NCBI RefSeq assembly: GCF_014947265.1
Contig: NZ_JADCNK010000019.1
Location: forward strand, 1-64,000
Direction of reading: 5' to 3'
Length of the DNA stretch: 64,000 nt
From: Pedobacter sp014947265
Lineage (GTDB): Bacteria; Bacteroidota; Bacteroidia; Sphingobacteriales; Sphingobacteriaceae
Below, one piece after another: positions 51,581 to 61,017 of this stretch. The notes beneath the pieces were generated by a model that saw only the letters and a list, made by a program, of their open reading frames with translations, searched no databases and was not told where the DNA came from. Within the stretch, counting starts at the first letter, position 1. The number at the start of each line of letters is the position of its first letter. A program made the position numbers and the translations under genes.

Positions 51581-53506
51581 TTAAACTGTTATTTCTTTTC
51601 TTAATAAATTGTTGAACTCTTCCAACGTCATTTCGCCTAAATCTCCCTCAACATGTTTACGGACAGAAACTTTTCCTTCTGCCATTTCTTTATCACCGAT
51701 AATGAGCATGTATGGGATCTTTTTAACTTCCGAATCGCGTATTTTGCGACCGATTTTCTCATCACGAAAGTCAATCAGCCCGCGAATATCGGAATTATTT
51801 AGTTCATCTAAAACTTTTTTTGCATATTCTTCATATTTTTCTGAAATAGGAAGAATAATAAATTGCTCCGGACTTAACCATAACGGGAAGTTTCCGGCAC
51901 AATGTTCGATTAAAACGGCAATAAATCTTTCTAATGAACCAAATGGCGCACGGTGAATCATTACCGGTCTGTGCTTCTGGTTATCGCTACCAGTATATTC
52001 CAATTCGAAACGCTCTGGCAGATTGTAATCAACCTGGATAGTACCCAATTGCCATTTTCTACCTAAAGCATCTTTTACCATAAAATCCAGCTTAGGGCCA
52101 TAGAACGCAGCTTCGCCATATTCTACAACAGTATTTAAGCCTTTTTCTGCAGCTGCTTCGATAATTGCATTTTCAGATAGTCTCCAGTTCTCGTCAGAAC
52201 CAATGTATTTCGATTTATTATCAGGATCTCTTAACGAAATTTGAGCAGTATAACTTTCAAAACCTAATGATTTAAATACATAAAGCACTAAATCGATTAC
52301 TTTTTTAAACTCTTCTTTAACCTGCTCTGGCATGCAGAATAAGTGTGCATCATCTTGAGTAAAGCCACGTACACGGGTTAAACCATGTAATTCGCCACTT
52401 TGTTCATAACGGTAAACTGTACCAAACTCAGCAAAACGAACCGGAAGATCTTTGTAAGAACGCGGTTTTGTTTTGTAAATCTCACAGTGGTGCGGGCAGT
52501 TCATCGGTTTTAAGAAGAACTCCTCTCCTTCCTGCGGCGTTTTAATTGGCTGGAACGAATCTTTACCATATTTCTCCCAGTGTCCGGAAGTTACATATAA
52601 GTTTTTATGACCAATATGTGGAGTAACAACCTGTTCGTAACCTGCTTTAGCCTGTGCTTTGGTTAAAAAGTTAACCAAACGTTCGCGCAAAGCAGTTCCT
52701 TTAGGCAACCATAAAGGTAAGCCCATCCCTACTTTTTCAGAGAAAGCAAACAATTCCAGCTCTTTTCCTAATTTACGGTGATCGCGTTTTTTTGCTTCCT
52801 CAATCATCAAAAGATATTCAGTAAGCTCGCTCGCCTTAGGGAAAGTTACCCCATAAATACGGGTTAACTGTTTTTTAGTTTCATCACCTCGCCAGTAAGC
52901 GCCAGCCACATTCATCAGTTTTACTGCTTTTACAAAACCAGTATTCGGAATATGCGGACCGCGGCATAAATCAGTAAATGAACCCTGGGTATAGAAAGTA
53001 ATTTTACCATCCTCAAGGCCATCAATTAAGTCTAATTTATACTCATCGCCTTTTTCGGTGAAGTATTTTACCGCATCAGCCTTACTTACACTTTCGCGCA
53101 CAAAAGTTTCCTTTTGTTTAGCCAGTTCGATCATTTTGGTTTCAATGGCTTTGAAATCATCCGAAGAAAATTCGCGGTCGCCAAAGTCTACATCATAATA
53201 GAAACCAGTTTCAATTGCCGGACCGATACCAAATTTAGTGCCTGGATAAAGTGCTTCTAAAGCCTCAGCCATTAAGTGGGCTGATGAATGCCAAAAAGTT
53301 GATTTCCCGGCAGTATCATTCCAGGTTAACAATTTCACTGATGAATCAGATTCGATTGGTCTTGTTGAATCCCAAACCTCGCCATTAACCTCAGCGGCTA
53401 ATACGTTACGGGCTAAGCCCTCAGAAATTGACAATGCGATTTGATGGGCAGAAGTGCCCTTTTCGTACTGACGGACAGAACCGTCAGGTAAAGTAATGTT
53501 AATCAT
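51581..53506 (-). CDS. thrS: Threonyl-tRNA synthetase
   Basis: 641 residues. TGS domain (1-60), editing domain with HSSAHLMAEAL and YYDVDFGDREF (75-220), class II catalytic core with MNCPHHCEIYKTKPRSYKDLP (motif 1/2, zinc Cys and His), RVRGFTQDDAHLF (motif 2) and HRAPFGSLERFIAVLIEH (motif 3), and a C-terminal anticodon-binding domain (LPISEKYEEYAKKV). Charges tRNA-Thr. First gene of the operon with infC, rpmI and rplT; 17 bases precede infC. Confidence 0.98.
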   Translation of the reverse strand: MINITLPDGSVRQYEKGTSAHQIALSISEGLARNVLAAEVNGEVWDSTRPIESDSSVKLLTWNDTAGKSTFWHSSAHLMAEALEALYPGTKFGIGPAIETGFYYDVDFGDREFSSDDFKAIETKMIELAKQKETFVRESVSKADAVKYFTEKGDEYKLDLIDGLEDGKITFYTQGSFTDLCRGPHIPNTGFVKAVKLMNVAGAYWRGDETKKQLTRIYGVTFPKASELTEYLLMIEEAKKRDHRKLGKELELFAFSEKVGMGLPLWLPKGTALRERLVNFLTKAQAKAGYEQVVTPHIGHKNLYVTSGHWEKYGKDSFQPIKTPQEGEEFFLKPMNCPHHCEIYKTKPRSYKDLPVRFAEFGTVYRYEQSGELHGLTRVRGFTQDDAHLFCMPEQVKEEFKKVIDLVLYVFKSLGFESYTAQISLRDPDNKSKYIGSDENWRLSENAIIEAAAEKGLNTVVEYGEAAFYGPKLDFMVKDALGRKWQLGTIQVDYNLPERFELEYTGSDNQKHRPVMIHRAPFGSLERFIAVLIEHCAGNFPLWLSPEQFIILPISEKYEEYAKKVLDELNNSDIRGLIDFRDEKIGRKIRDSEVKKIPYMLIIGDKEMAEGKVSVRKHVEGDLGEMTLEEFNNLLRKEITV

Positions 53507-53622
53507 CTACAACTATGATTTAAAGTTTGAATTAAAAGTTTTAAAGATCACTTACAATGTGATTTTATTTTGTGCAAAGGTACGAAATTTATCCTGCTAT
53601 TTAAACAGAGTGTCTTAAAATT

Positions 53623-54117
53623 CTACTTTGGCTGAAGCCCTACTTCGTTGAGGAATGTTTTCTGTATTGCCAATACGCGGTCAGGGTAAGCGTTGAGTTC
53701 TTCATACTTAACCATCAGCTGATCATGTAGTTTTTTCTTTTCGTCAGTCGTTTTTGCCTGCAGCATTTCCTTTGCCTTTTTCCCATAATCGTTTATAGCG
53801 GTTAGGTAGGCTACAACCTCTTCATTAAACTTTTTGGCTGCTTTACTGGGTTTCAAATCTACAATATCAGCAAGTTCCATTTTTGAATTATTGACCAGGT
53901 TTTCTGCTTTATGCGACAAGGAAATAGAATCCGGGAATCCTTTGATATAAACTTTCGAAGTATCTTTAAAAACGCTGTCCGCTTCATCGATTTGCCTCAT
54001 CTGACGCAAAAAAATTGAAGTTACTTTTTCATTATAGGCATAGTCACTGGTTGATGATGTGCAACTGAACAGCAGCATTAAAGAAAGGAAAAGCAAAACA
54101 GGTTTAAAAGATTTCAT
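53623..54117 (-). CDS. Lipoprotein, 164 aa, hypothetical
   Basis: Signal peptide MKSFKPVLLFLSLMLLFSCTS with lipobox LFSC (Cys19), so lipid-anchored, probably at the periplasmic face of a membrane. The mature part is helical and charged (SLSHKAENLVNNSKMELADI, VVAYLTAINDYGKKAKEML), a helical-bundle look. Similar small lipoproteins are widespread in Sphingobacteriaceae without assigned function. It lies alone after thrS with 116 bases between. Confidence 0.8.
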   Translation of the reverse strand: MKSFKPVLLFLSLMLLFSCTSSTSDYAYNEKVTSIFLRQMRQIDEADSVFKDTSKVYIKGFPDSISLSHKAENLVNNSKMELADIVDLKPSKAAKKFNEEVVAYLTAINDYGKKAKEMLQAKTTDEKKKLHDQLMVKYEELNAYPDRVLAIQKTFLNEVGLQPK

Positions 54118-54212
54118 ATTTTGTTATCGTTTAATTTTTATTTAAGTATTTACTACCGCCTTGGTTCATCTCTCAACAGCCTTGGTTCGTGTCTCCGTAA
54201 CTAATCATAACA

Positions 54213-55304
54213 TTAAAGCAAAAGTTTGGTTTTCAAATATTTACGCAATGGAATATCTACAAACCTCATAATGAGATAAGCCAGCACGATTAAAATCAAT
54301 ACCGAAACAGGAATAACTACCCATAAGGTTGGCATTGCAGGTTTAGCCACGGCCACATAAGTTAAAAATACCCAAACAAATGGATAATGCGTCATATACA
54401 AGGGATATGATATTTCACCAGAAAGTTTGCAGATATTTTTTGAAGCAGGATTTAGTGCTGCCCCGGCGCCTAATGCAACCAAAAACGGAAAGTAAAACAA
54501 TACAATGATCGGCTCGGTAATCCAGTTATAAGCATCCCTATAAGGAAAAAGGAAGGCTATAAGCAAGAGGATTATCATACCCAGGAAACCAAGTTTATTT
54601 TTAATGATCCAATTGAAACGGTAAACCAGCATTCCGGCTGTAAATGAGTACAGTACTCTTGCTCCTCCATCCCAAAAGTTTTGTCCGCCCCAGCCACCAC
54701 CTAAATTGCCGTTGGGAACCTTTACACCTATATAAATAAGGCTTGCCGCCCCAACTAATGCAAAAGCAGTCAATACTTTTTTATTTAGTTTGTAAAGCAC
54801 GAGGATGTAAAAGATATTAGCAATATATTCCCAAAAAAGTGACCATGCCGGTGCATTTAAACAGAATAGATTGGTATAACGCTCTGGCATCACCGGATAA
54901 GGAATCAGGAAAGCTGAAGTTAAAAATAACAAAGCCGTTTTACCGAAGCCATAAATACTATAAAAATCGCTAAAAGGATCGAATAAAAAGGTTAACAAAC
55001 CTAAAATAGAGCCAATCACGACCAGGGGATGCAAACGGATCAGTCTTAACTTAAAAAACTGCAACAGTCCGATATTTTCTGCTCGTGTATCGTAAGCGTA
55101 TGCAATTACAAAACCCGATAAACAGAAAAAGAAATCAACCGCCAAAAAACCGTGGGAAAGAAAATTCTTATTGTAATCGGTAATGGCGATTTCCATAAAG
55201 TGATAAATTACCACTACAATGGCAGCTATGCCTCTCAATCCGTCTAAAATTTCGAAATGTGGCCGGGTTGCTAATAAGTTTGTTTTGTTCTCCACTGTAA
55301 TCAA
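54213..55304 (-). CDS. Acyltransferase 3 family membrane protein (OafA/YrhL-like)
   Basis: 363 residues, about ten membrane helices. It opens with the family motif EILDGLRGIAAIVVVIYHFM (residues 18-37), whose His is catalytic, followed by GFLAVDFFFCLSGFVIAYAY and the Arg-rich FKLRLIRLHPL. These enzymes O-acetylate surface glycans or peptidoglycan. No ATG lies at the 5' end: it starts at TTG (55304) or GTG (55295), so the first few residues are uncertain. Ends with the basic tail RKYLKTKLLL. Confidence 0.88.
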   Translation of the reverse strand: MITVENKTNLLATRPHFEILDGLRGIAAIVVVIYHFMEIAITDYNKNFLSHGFLAVDFFFCLSGFVIAYAYDTRAENIGLLQFFKLRLIRLHPLVVIGSILGLLTFLFDPFSDFYSIYGFGKTALLFLTSAFLIPYPVMPERYTNLFCLNAPAWSLFWEYIANIFYILVLYKLNKKVLTAFALVGAASLIYIGVKVPNGNLGGGWGGQNFWDGGARVLYSFTAGMLVYRFNWIIKNKLGFLGMIILLLIAFLFPYRDAYNWITEPIIVLFYFPFLVALGAGAALNPASKNICKLSGEISYPLYMTHYPFVWVFLTYVAVAKPAMPTLWVVIPVSVLILIVLAYLIMRFVDIPLRKYLKTKLLL

Positions 55305-55387
55305 TTTGGCTAATTATATCTTATTCCAATAATAGCTATTCTCCATCTAGATGCAAAAACTAAAGAGAAGCCTTTCAAAAATGATAC

Positions 55388-55422
55388 AAAAAAGCCCTGA
55401 AAACTGATATTTTCAAGGCTTT
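55388..55422 (-). terminator. Terminator after the GLPGLI-like gene
   Basis: Arms AAAGCCCTGAAAA (55391-55403) and TTTTCAAGGCTTT (55410-55422), one mismatch, followed on the minus strand by a TTTTTT run. It ends the transcript of the gene at 55493-56386. Confidence 0.75.
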
Positions 55423-55492
55423 ATAATAAGACTTCAGAAGTTAGCCTTCAGGCTGGCCGAAAGCACAAATTTCGGAAGTCTTGCAGAATGAA

Positions 55493-56386
55493 TTAATTCA
55501 TTCCAAATGCTCTTCTCTGACCACCGCCAGGTCTGTTCTGCCTAAAACGTTTCATCATATTTTCCATTTTAGTTTTGTATTCTTCATCGGTGATCAATTT
55601 TGCTTTTTTAGGTGCAGTTACATCTTTTGTGCTCACATTTCTATACTCAATACTTTTAGCAATTGAACTGTTACCTCTACCTTCGATAGCTAAAACGGCA
55701 CCTTCTGTCCACATATTTGGGTTTGGAGAAAAATCAAAACCTAAATCTTTTGTATACCAGATTTTAGTTTCTTCAACAACATTTTTATCCATATCCAATA
55801 TCTTGATCGCTCGTGTAGATCTTACAATCGCCTGATGACAAGTAAAACCGATAATCTGTTTTGTCGAATCTGTTTTCACCACTTCTATTTTTGGTGCCGG
55901 AGAAGCTTGCGCCTTCGTGGTATCTCTGGCGTTGCCACCACCCATCCTCATCGAACCAATCGGACCAGAAGTAGATAAGGTTAATTTACTCGGCATGTAA
56001 TAAGTGGTATCGTTTAAATCGAAAACCTCTGTCAGACCTTTATCAGCGAAAGTATAGTAATACTCGCGGTTGCCGCCACCACCACCAAAACGCATCATCA
56101 TACGGCCCATTCCGCCACCACCGCCACCTGCACCATTGCTGTCTTCCGTTTCTTCAACAGGCATATAACTGGCGTTTGTAGCCGTAAATAATAACTCGAA
56201 ATTGGTTTTGCTAGACGAAGGCATTCTGGCTTTCATCTGGTCGGTTAGCTGTATACCGCTGGCTGATGCCATCGCCGCCGGATCGATGGTGTTTTCGAAT
56301 TGTATTGCTCCGGAGGTCTTTTTTTGCGCATTTGCAACGCTTGCAATCGACATGACTCCTAATAAAGCGATGAATATTTTTTTCAT
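55493..56386 (-). CDS. Secreted GLPGLI-like protein with Gly/Met-rich insert
   Basis: 297 residues from the ATG at 56386, where the signal peptide begins (MKKIFIALLGVMSIASVANA); the longer frame upstream is non-coding. A Gly/Met-rich stretch (NGAGGGGGGMGRMMMRFGGG) near residue 100 looks flexible. QIIGFTCHQAIV and KIWYTKDLGFDFSPNP match the GLPGLI-family core, a Bacteroidota secreted family of unknown function. The C-terminus is Arg/Gly/Asn-rich (RQNRPGGGQRRAFGMN). Often linked in name to cell-surface or stress proteins, but no activity is known. Confidence 0.8.
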   Translation of the reverse strand: MKKIFIALLGVMSIASVANAQKKTSGAIQFENTIDPAAMASASGIQLTDQMKARMPSSSKTNFELLFTATNASYMPVEETEDSNGAGGGGGGMGRMMMRFGGGGGNREYYYTFADKGLTEVFDLNDTTYYMPSKLTLSTSGPIGSMRMGGGNARDTTKAQASPAPKIEVVKTDSTKQIIGFTCHQAIVRSTRAIKILDMDKNVVEETKIWYTKDLGFDFSPNPNMWTEGAVLAIEGRGNSSIAKSIEYRNVSTKDVTAPKKAKLITDEEYKTKMENMMKRFRQNRPGGGQRRAFGMN

Positions 56387-56610
56387 TTTGATGATTTTGT
56401 TTTGTTCTTTAGATAAGAAATCCTGTAAAAGGTTTAACAAAGGTATTGCTGATTGTAACGTAAAGTTTGTTAAATGTGTTAAAATCAATGGCTGAATAGG
56501 GTGTTTAAAGGAAGATGTAATTTGTTTTTTACAATAGAGCTTGTTTTTGAAAAGCAATTGCAGTGGTTTTGATATGAGCCCTAATAAAAACCGTAAAATG
56601 CAAATTAATT

Positions 56611-56712
56611 TGGGCGTTCCCTAAGCTGCGCAAAGGTCGGGCTTTTCAGGGCTGCGCTGCGCTCCGGTACCGATGAAGGATCGGTACTGAACCCTTACAA
56701 TCCCTAACGCGG
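56611..56712. repeat. GGCGTTCCCTAA...CTGCGCTGCGCTCCGGTA intergenic repeat
   Basis: GGGCGTTCCCTAAGCTGCGC, GTCGGGCTTTTCAGGGCTGC, GCTGCGCTCCGGTACCGATG and CCCTTACAATCCCTAACGCG follow in order, a GC-rich module unlike its AT-rich surroundings. Similar modules are known to me from other Sphingobacteriaceae intergenic regions. The gap 56387-56807 otherwise holds an AT-rich spacer and one hairpin. Confidence 0.6.
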
Positions 56713-56770
56713 ATTTATCGCGCAAAACCATTCTCCTCGGTATGTGTCCCACAGACAATGGAATAAGAGT

Positions 56771-56806
56771 TAAACCTCGCAGGTTTTAAAAACCTGCGAG
56801 GTTTAA
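56771..56806 (-). terminator. Perfect hairpin at the stop codon of the LutA-like gene
   Basis: TTAAACCTCGCAGGTTTT pairs with AAAACCTGCGAGGTTTAA around a one- or two-base turn, directly after the stop at 56808. It may act as a terminator or as a 3' stabiliser. Confidence 0.65.
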
Positions 56807-56807
56807 A

Positions 56808-57545
56808 TTAGTATTCTGTACTTTCCAACCAGCCATTACATAATACATCGGCTATATGCATGGTTTTAATCGCCAGATTATTTTTATCAATATAACCCTG
56901 AAGATGTAAAAGGCAGGATAAATCGGTAGAAATAATATAATCAGCTTGTTGTGCTAAGGCGTGGTTAACTTTTTGCTCGGCCATTGCAGATGAAATGGCA
57001 TCAAACTTTACGGCAAAAGTACCTCCGAAACCACAGCACATATCGTTATCTTCCATCTCGATCATTTCTAAACCGTGCACTTTTGAAAGCAACTGGCGGG
57101 GTTCATCTTTAATTTTACATTCGCGTAATGCGCTACAAGAATCATGATAAACGGCTTTGCCTTCTAACTCTGCACCGAAATAATCCTTTTTAGCTACATT
57201 TACCAGGAAATCAGAAAGTTCCCAAATATTCGATTGTAAGTTACGGCATTTGTTATGTACAATGGTATTGGTAAAAAGATCGTTAAATCCACCTTTCACC
57301 ATCCCTACACAAGATGCCGATGGGGCCACCACATAGGTATTTTCGTTAAAATCGTTCAGAAATTTTGTACCCACTTCTTTAGCTTCATCCCAATAACCCG
57401 CATTGTATGCCGGCTGACCACAGCAGGTTTGTTTCGAGTTGTATTCTACTTTACATCCTGACTTTTCTAATAACCTTAGCGTATTAAAAGCGGTTTCGGG
57501 ATATAACTGGTCTACAAAACAGGGAACAAACAATTCTACTTTCAT
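56808..57545 (-). CDS. LutA-like Fe-S oxidoreductase subunit (CCG domain)
   Basis: 245 residues from the ATG at 57545 (MKVELFVPCFVDQLYP); the longer frame starts at TTG. Two CCG (Cys-rich) domains: CCGQPAYNAGYW and SASCVGMV in the first, DSCSALREC and CCGFGGTFAVKF in the second. These bind an Fe-S cluster in LutA and in the heterodisulphide-reductase family. LutA works with LutB and LutC to oxidise L-lactate, but no lutB or lutC gene is near, so it may be partnered elsewhere or act with another dehydrogenase. Confidence 0.88.
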   Translation of the reverse strand: MKVELFVPCFVDQLYPETAFNTLRLLEKSGCKVEYNSKQTCCGQPAYNAGYWDEAKEVGTKFLNDFNENTYVVAPSASCVGMVKGGFNDLFTNTIVHNKCRNLQSNIWELSDFLVNVAKKDYFGAELEGKAVYHDSCSALRECKIKDEPRQLLSKVHGLEMIEMEDNDMCCGFGGTFAVKFDAISSAMAEQKVNHALAQQADYIISTDLSCLLHLQGYIDKNNLAIKTMHIADVLCNGWLESTEY

Positions 57546-57569
57546 CAACAAATTCTTTAGTCTGCAAAC

Positions 57570-58877
57570 TTACAATTTTGCGGTTTCATTGCGCTCGATT
57601 TTTTTCAGGAATACTAAAAACACCAATCCCACTATAAAAAATGATGCCAAAGCGATGATGGATTGGCGCATATTGTGTGTTAAACCCTCAATAAATGCAA
57701 AACTAAACAGGCCAATTACGATTGCCAATTTCTCTGTGGCATCGTAAAAACTAAAAAATGAAGCGGTGTCGGTTGTGTTTTCCGGAATATGTTTAGAATA
57801 AGTAGAACGTGATAAAGATTGTATTCCGCCCATAATCAGGCCGACAATGGCGGCCAGGGCATAAAATTGAGTAGAATTAATTATAAAATAGCCATAAATA
57901 CAGCAACCTACCCAAACCAAAACTACAATTATTAAAACATTAATGTTACCCATTTTTTTGGCTAAAAGCGACATCATCCATGCGCCTAAGATTGCCACCA
58001 ATTGAATGATTAAGATAACGGCAATTAAACTGCCCGATTCCATTTTTAAAACCTTGGCTCCGAAACCCGCAGCAGCAAGCATAATGGTTTGTACACCCAT
58101 CGAATAGAAAAAGAAGGCAATTAAATAAGTTTTTAAAAACTTCATTTGCCTTAATTGATTCCACACTTTTGCAAATTCACCGAAACTGCTTTTAATAATC
58201 CCCTTGTTTACAGCGCCTGGATTAGGCACATCTTTTGGCAACGCCTTAAAAGGAATCTGAGCGAATAAAAACCACCAGATACCAACCAACAAAAATGATA
58301 TTTGAGCCGGCAATGATTTATCCGTAATTCCAAATAATTCGGGTTTTAGCACAAAAACAAAACAGATTAACTGCAATATCACGCTACCAACATAGCCGTA
58401 TGAAAATCCCTGGGCACTTACTTTATCCTGGTTATCGGTTGAAGCAATTATGGGCAGATAGGCATTGTTAAACATTACACCGCCCACATAACCCATTGCA
58501 GCCAACACAAAGCAAATAATTCCGGCTTCTAAAGTTTCCAGTTTGAAGAAAAATAAACCCATGCAGGCGAAAGATCCGACATAGGTAAACAATTTCATGA
58601 AGAACTTCTTTTTGCCTTTCGCATCCGCATAGGAAGATAGTACCGGCAACAAAACCACCATTAATAAGTAAGCGAAAGCAAGCGCATAATTAGAAAGAAC
58701 GGTATTAATAAAGGTCTTACCAAAAAAAGTTACTTCGTCACCATGCGCTTTTGTTGTAGTAATTGCAACATAGTAAACAGGAAAAATGGTCGAGGTAATT
58801 ACTAAATTATAGGCAGAATTTGCCCAATCGAAGAAAGCCCAGGAGCGTATGGTTTTCTTATTATCTTTTTCTATCAT
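57570..58877 (-). CDS. MFS transporter of the UMF1/Atg22-like group
   Basis: 435 residues, 12 predicted membrane helices. The start TIRSWAFFDWANSAYNLVIT and the GGIQSLSRSTYSKHIPENT loop are signatures of the Atg22/UMF1-like group of the major facilitator superfamily, which includes the yeast vacuolar amino-acid exporter Atg22; bacterial members have no known substrate. 24 bases precede the LutA-like gene on the same strand, suggesting one operon. Confidence 0.9.
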   Translation of the reverse strand: MIEKDNKKTIRSWAFFDWANSAYNLVITSTIFPVYYVAITTTKAHGDEVTFFGKTFINTVLSNYALAFAYLLMVVLLPVLSSYADAKGKKKFFMKLFTYVGSFACMGLFFFKLETLEAGIICFVLAAMGYVGGVMFNNAYLPIIASTDNQDKVSAQGFSYGYVGSVILQLICFVFVLKPELFGITDKSLPAQISFLLVGIWWFLFAQIPFKALPKDVPNPGAVNKGIIKSSFGEFAKVWNQLRQMKFLKTYLIAFFFYSMGVQTIMLAAAGFGAKVLKMESGSLIAVILIIQLVAILGAWMMSLLAKKMGNINVLIIVVLVWVGCCIYGYFIINSTQFYALAAIVGLIMGGIQSLSRSTYSKHIPENTTDTASFFSFYDATEKLAIVIGLFSFAFIEGLTHNMRQSIIALASFFIVGLVFLVFLKKIERNETAKL

Positions 58878-58980
58878 TTGTTTTTCGCTTCTCGGAAGAC
58901 TAAACTGATTGTTTGGATACCACTGATTAAATAGTTCATTACAAAACTAATATTTTATTGCTAACTTGATAGGCATTTTT

Positions 58981-59008
58981 CTCCCATCTCCCATCTCCCA
59001 TCTCCCAT
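58981..59008. repeat. Four CTCCCAT heptamers next to the recQ stop codon
   Basis: CTCCCAT is repeated four times exactly, followed by CT. The array ends one base before the recQ stop codon (TAG, 59009-59011), on the non-coding side. Heptamer slippage would alter only the 3' untranslated part. Confidence 0.85.
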
Positions 59009-60901
59009 CTAAAGATAATAATTCTTCCCATCAGTTTTAATCTTACCTGCATCTAATAACTCTCTGATGGCATCAATTCTTTCAGCTTCAGTACCATTTT
59101 TAATGTTGGTAACTAAGTCATCGAGACTTAAAGGCTGTTGTTGTAGTAAGGAAACAATTTCGAATTCGATTTCCTCCCCCATTTGATTTTGGTTTTCGGC
59201 TCTTTTTTCAGCTAAGCAAACATCGCAAACACCACATTTTGTAGCATGATGTTCATCAAAATAATTCAGCAACTGAACACTTCTGCACAAATTAGACGAA
59301 GCGTAAGCCACCACCGCATTAATCTGCTTGTGTAAGATCTCTTTTCTCAGCCCGAGGTATTTCACATCGAGGTCAAAATGATCCATATCAACTCTTGGTC
59401 TAACATATTGTAACTGTGGCTGATCGGTCTGTTGAATATATGTAAGCAATTCAATAGCCTGCAGCTTATTCAATAAGCCGATAATATCTTGATAAGACAG
59501 GCCTGTTTTTTTGGCTAAATCGCCTTCATTAATTTTAACAAAACCATCGAAAGCACCTCCATGCGAACGCAAAATCGTCTTTATAATCCCATCGTAAGCC
59601 TTATTTTCAATCTGAAAACGATAAATATCTTCATGACTGGCAATAAACATTATTCTCGATGGTAAAAAAACACTTTCAGATAAGGTTAAATAACCATCAT
59701 GCTCTAAAAATTTCAATGCAGAAATTGTCTTTAAAACACTGATATTAAATCGCTTACAAAAATCAGCTATATCGAAAGCAAGGGTTAGCCCTTCGCCGGC
59801 ACCAAATGCAAGTTGAAAATAGTTGCCAAGATAGTGATAGGTTTTTCGGATTTCGTCAGGAGATGGAAAACTATCAAGGTACCTGGACTCAAGCCCCAAA
59901 ACATCAGACTGATTGGCTAAAAGAACCGCATAACTTCGCTTTTCGTCTCGTCCGGCCCTACCTGCTTCCTGGTAGTAGGCCTCTAAACTTTCAGGTAAAT
60001 CTAAATGCACCACAAAACGAACATCTGCTTTATCTATGCCCATCCCGAAGGCATTTGTAGCAACCATAATACGCGTTTTGTTGTTTTTCCACTCCTCCTG
60101 TTTTAAGAAGCGTGAATCACGTTCTAATCCTGCATGGTAAAAATCGGCTTTAATCTGATTCCTATTGATAAAATTGGCAACCTCGGCAGTTTCTCTCCGG
60201 TTACGGACATAAACTAAACCTGTACCTTTTACCTTTTGGCAAATATCGATCAGCTTTTTGTACTTATCTTCGTTACCGAAAACCACATAGCTTAAATTGT
60301 CTCTCGCAAAACTTTTCACAAAAACCTGTGGGTCTTTCATTTCCAGTTTTTCTACGATATCTTTTCGAACAAAAGAGGTAGCAGTTGCTGTAAGTGCCAA
60401 AACCGGAACATCAGGCAAAATTTCGCGGAGTTTGGCAATCTGTTGGTACGGCGGACGAAAATCGTAGCCCCATTGCGAAATACAATGCGCCTCGTCTACC
60501 GCAATCAGGTTCACATTCATGTAGGAAATACGAACACGCACTAAATCAGACAATAAACGCTCCGGAGATAGATACAGGAATTTAATTTTACCATAAATAC
60601 AGTTATCAAGAAGAATATCGATTTCCCGTTTTCCCATACCAGCGTAAATGGCAATGGCTTCAATGCCTTTCGATTTAAGGTTTTCTACCTGATCCTTCAT
60701 CAAGGCAATTAGGGGAGAAACGACAATGCAGATTCCTTCTTTAACCAAGGCAGGAACCTGAAAACAGATTGATTTGCCACCACCCGTAGGCAATAGCGCT
60801 AAACTGTCATTTCCTTCTAAAACAGAAGCAATAATATCTTCCTGTAAAGGTCTAAAAGCCTGGTGTCCCCAATATTTTTGTAAAATCTCTATTGCTGTCA
60901 T
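59009..60901 (-). CDS. recQ: ATP-dependent DNA helicase RecQ
   Basis: 630 residues. Walker A LLPTGGGKSICFQVPAL (residues 35-51), DEAHCISQWGYDFRPPY (motif II), motif V/VI ATNAFGMGIDKADVRFV and QEAGRAGRD, the zinc-binding Cys set CRSVQLLNYFDEHHATKCGV CDVC near 520-545 and a winged-helix RQC domain. The C-terminal HRDC domain is absent or very short, as in many Bacteroidota. It unwinds DNA 3'-5' in repair and recombination restart. Single gene. Confidence 0.95.
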   Translation of the reverse strand: MTAIEILQKYWGHQAFRPLQEDIIASVLEGNDSLALLPTGGGKSICFQVPALVKEGICIVVSPLIALMKDQVENLKSKGIEAIAIYAGMGKREIDILLDNCIYGKIKFLYLSPERLLSDLVRVRISYMNVNLIAVDEAHCISQWGYDFRPPYQQIAKLREILPDVPVLALTATATSFVRKDIVEKLEMKDPQVFVKSFARDNLSYVVFGNEDKYKKLIDICQKVKGTGLVYVRNRRETAEVANFINRNQIKADFYHAGLERDSRFLKQEEWKNNKTRIMVATNAFGMGIDKADVRFVVHLDLPESLEAYYQEAGRAGRDEKRSYAVLLANQSDVLGLESRYLDSFPSPDEIRKTYHYLGNYFQLAFGAGEGLTLAFDIADFCKRFNISVLKTISALKFLEHDGYLTLSESVFLPSRIMFIASHEDIYRFQIENKAYDGIIKTILRSHGGAFDGFVKINEGDLAKKTGLSYQDIIGLLNKLQAIELLTYIQQTDQPQLQYVRPRVDMDHFDLDVKYLGLRKEILHKQINAVVAYASSNLCRSVQLLNYFDEHHATKCGVCDVCLAEKRAENQNQMGEEIEFEIVSLLQQQPLSLDDLVTNIKNGTEAERIDAIRELLDAGKIKTDGKNYYL

Positions 60902-61017
60902 AAATCGGCAGTATCAAAACTATACATTTAATCCAAAATCACCACTTATTATTGTTGGAAATTGAAAAAAATCATCTTTAGAAAAGATTATTAACTTTGC
61001 TAAATAAGAAGGATTAA

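Noticed and set aside
56387..56557. 57-residue N-terminal extension of the GLPGLI-like protein
   Set aside because: A clean signal peptide starts at the ATG at 56386; the extension is not conserved-looking.
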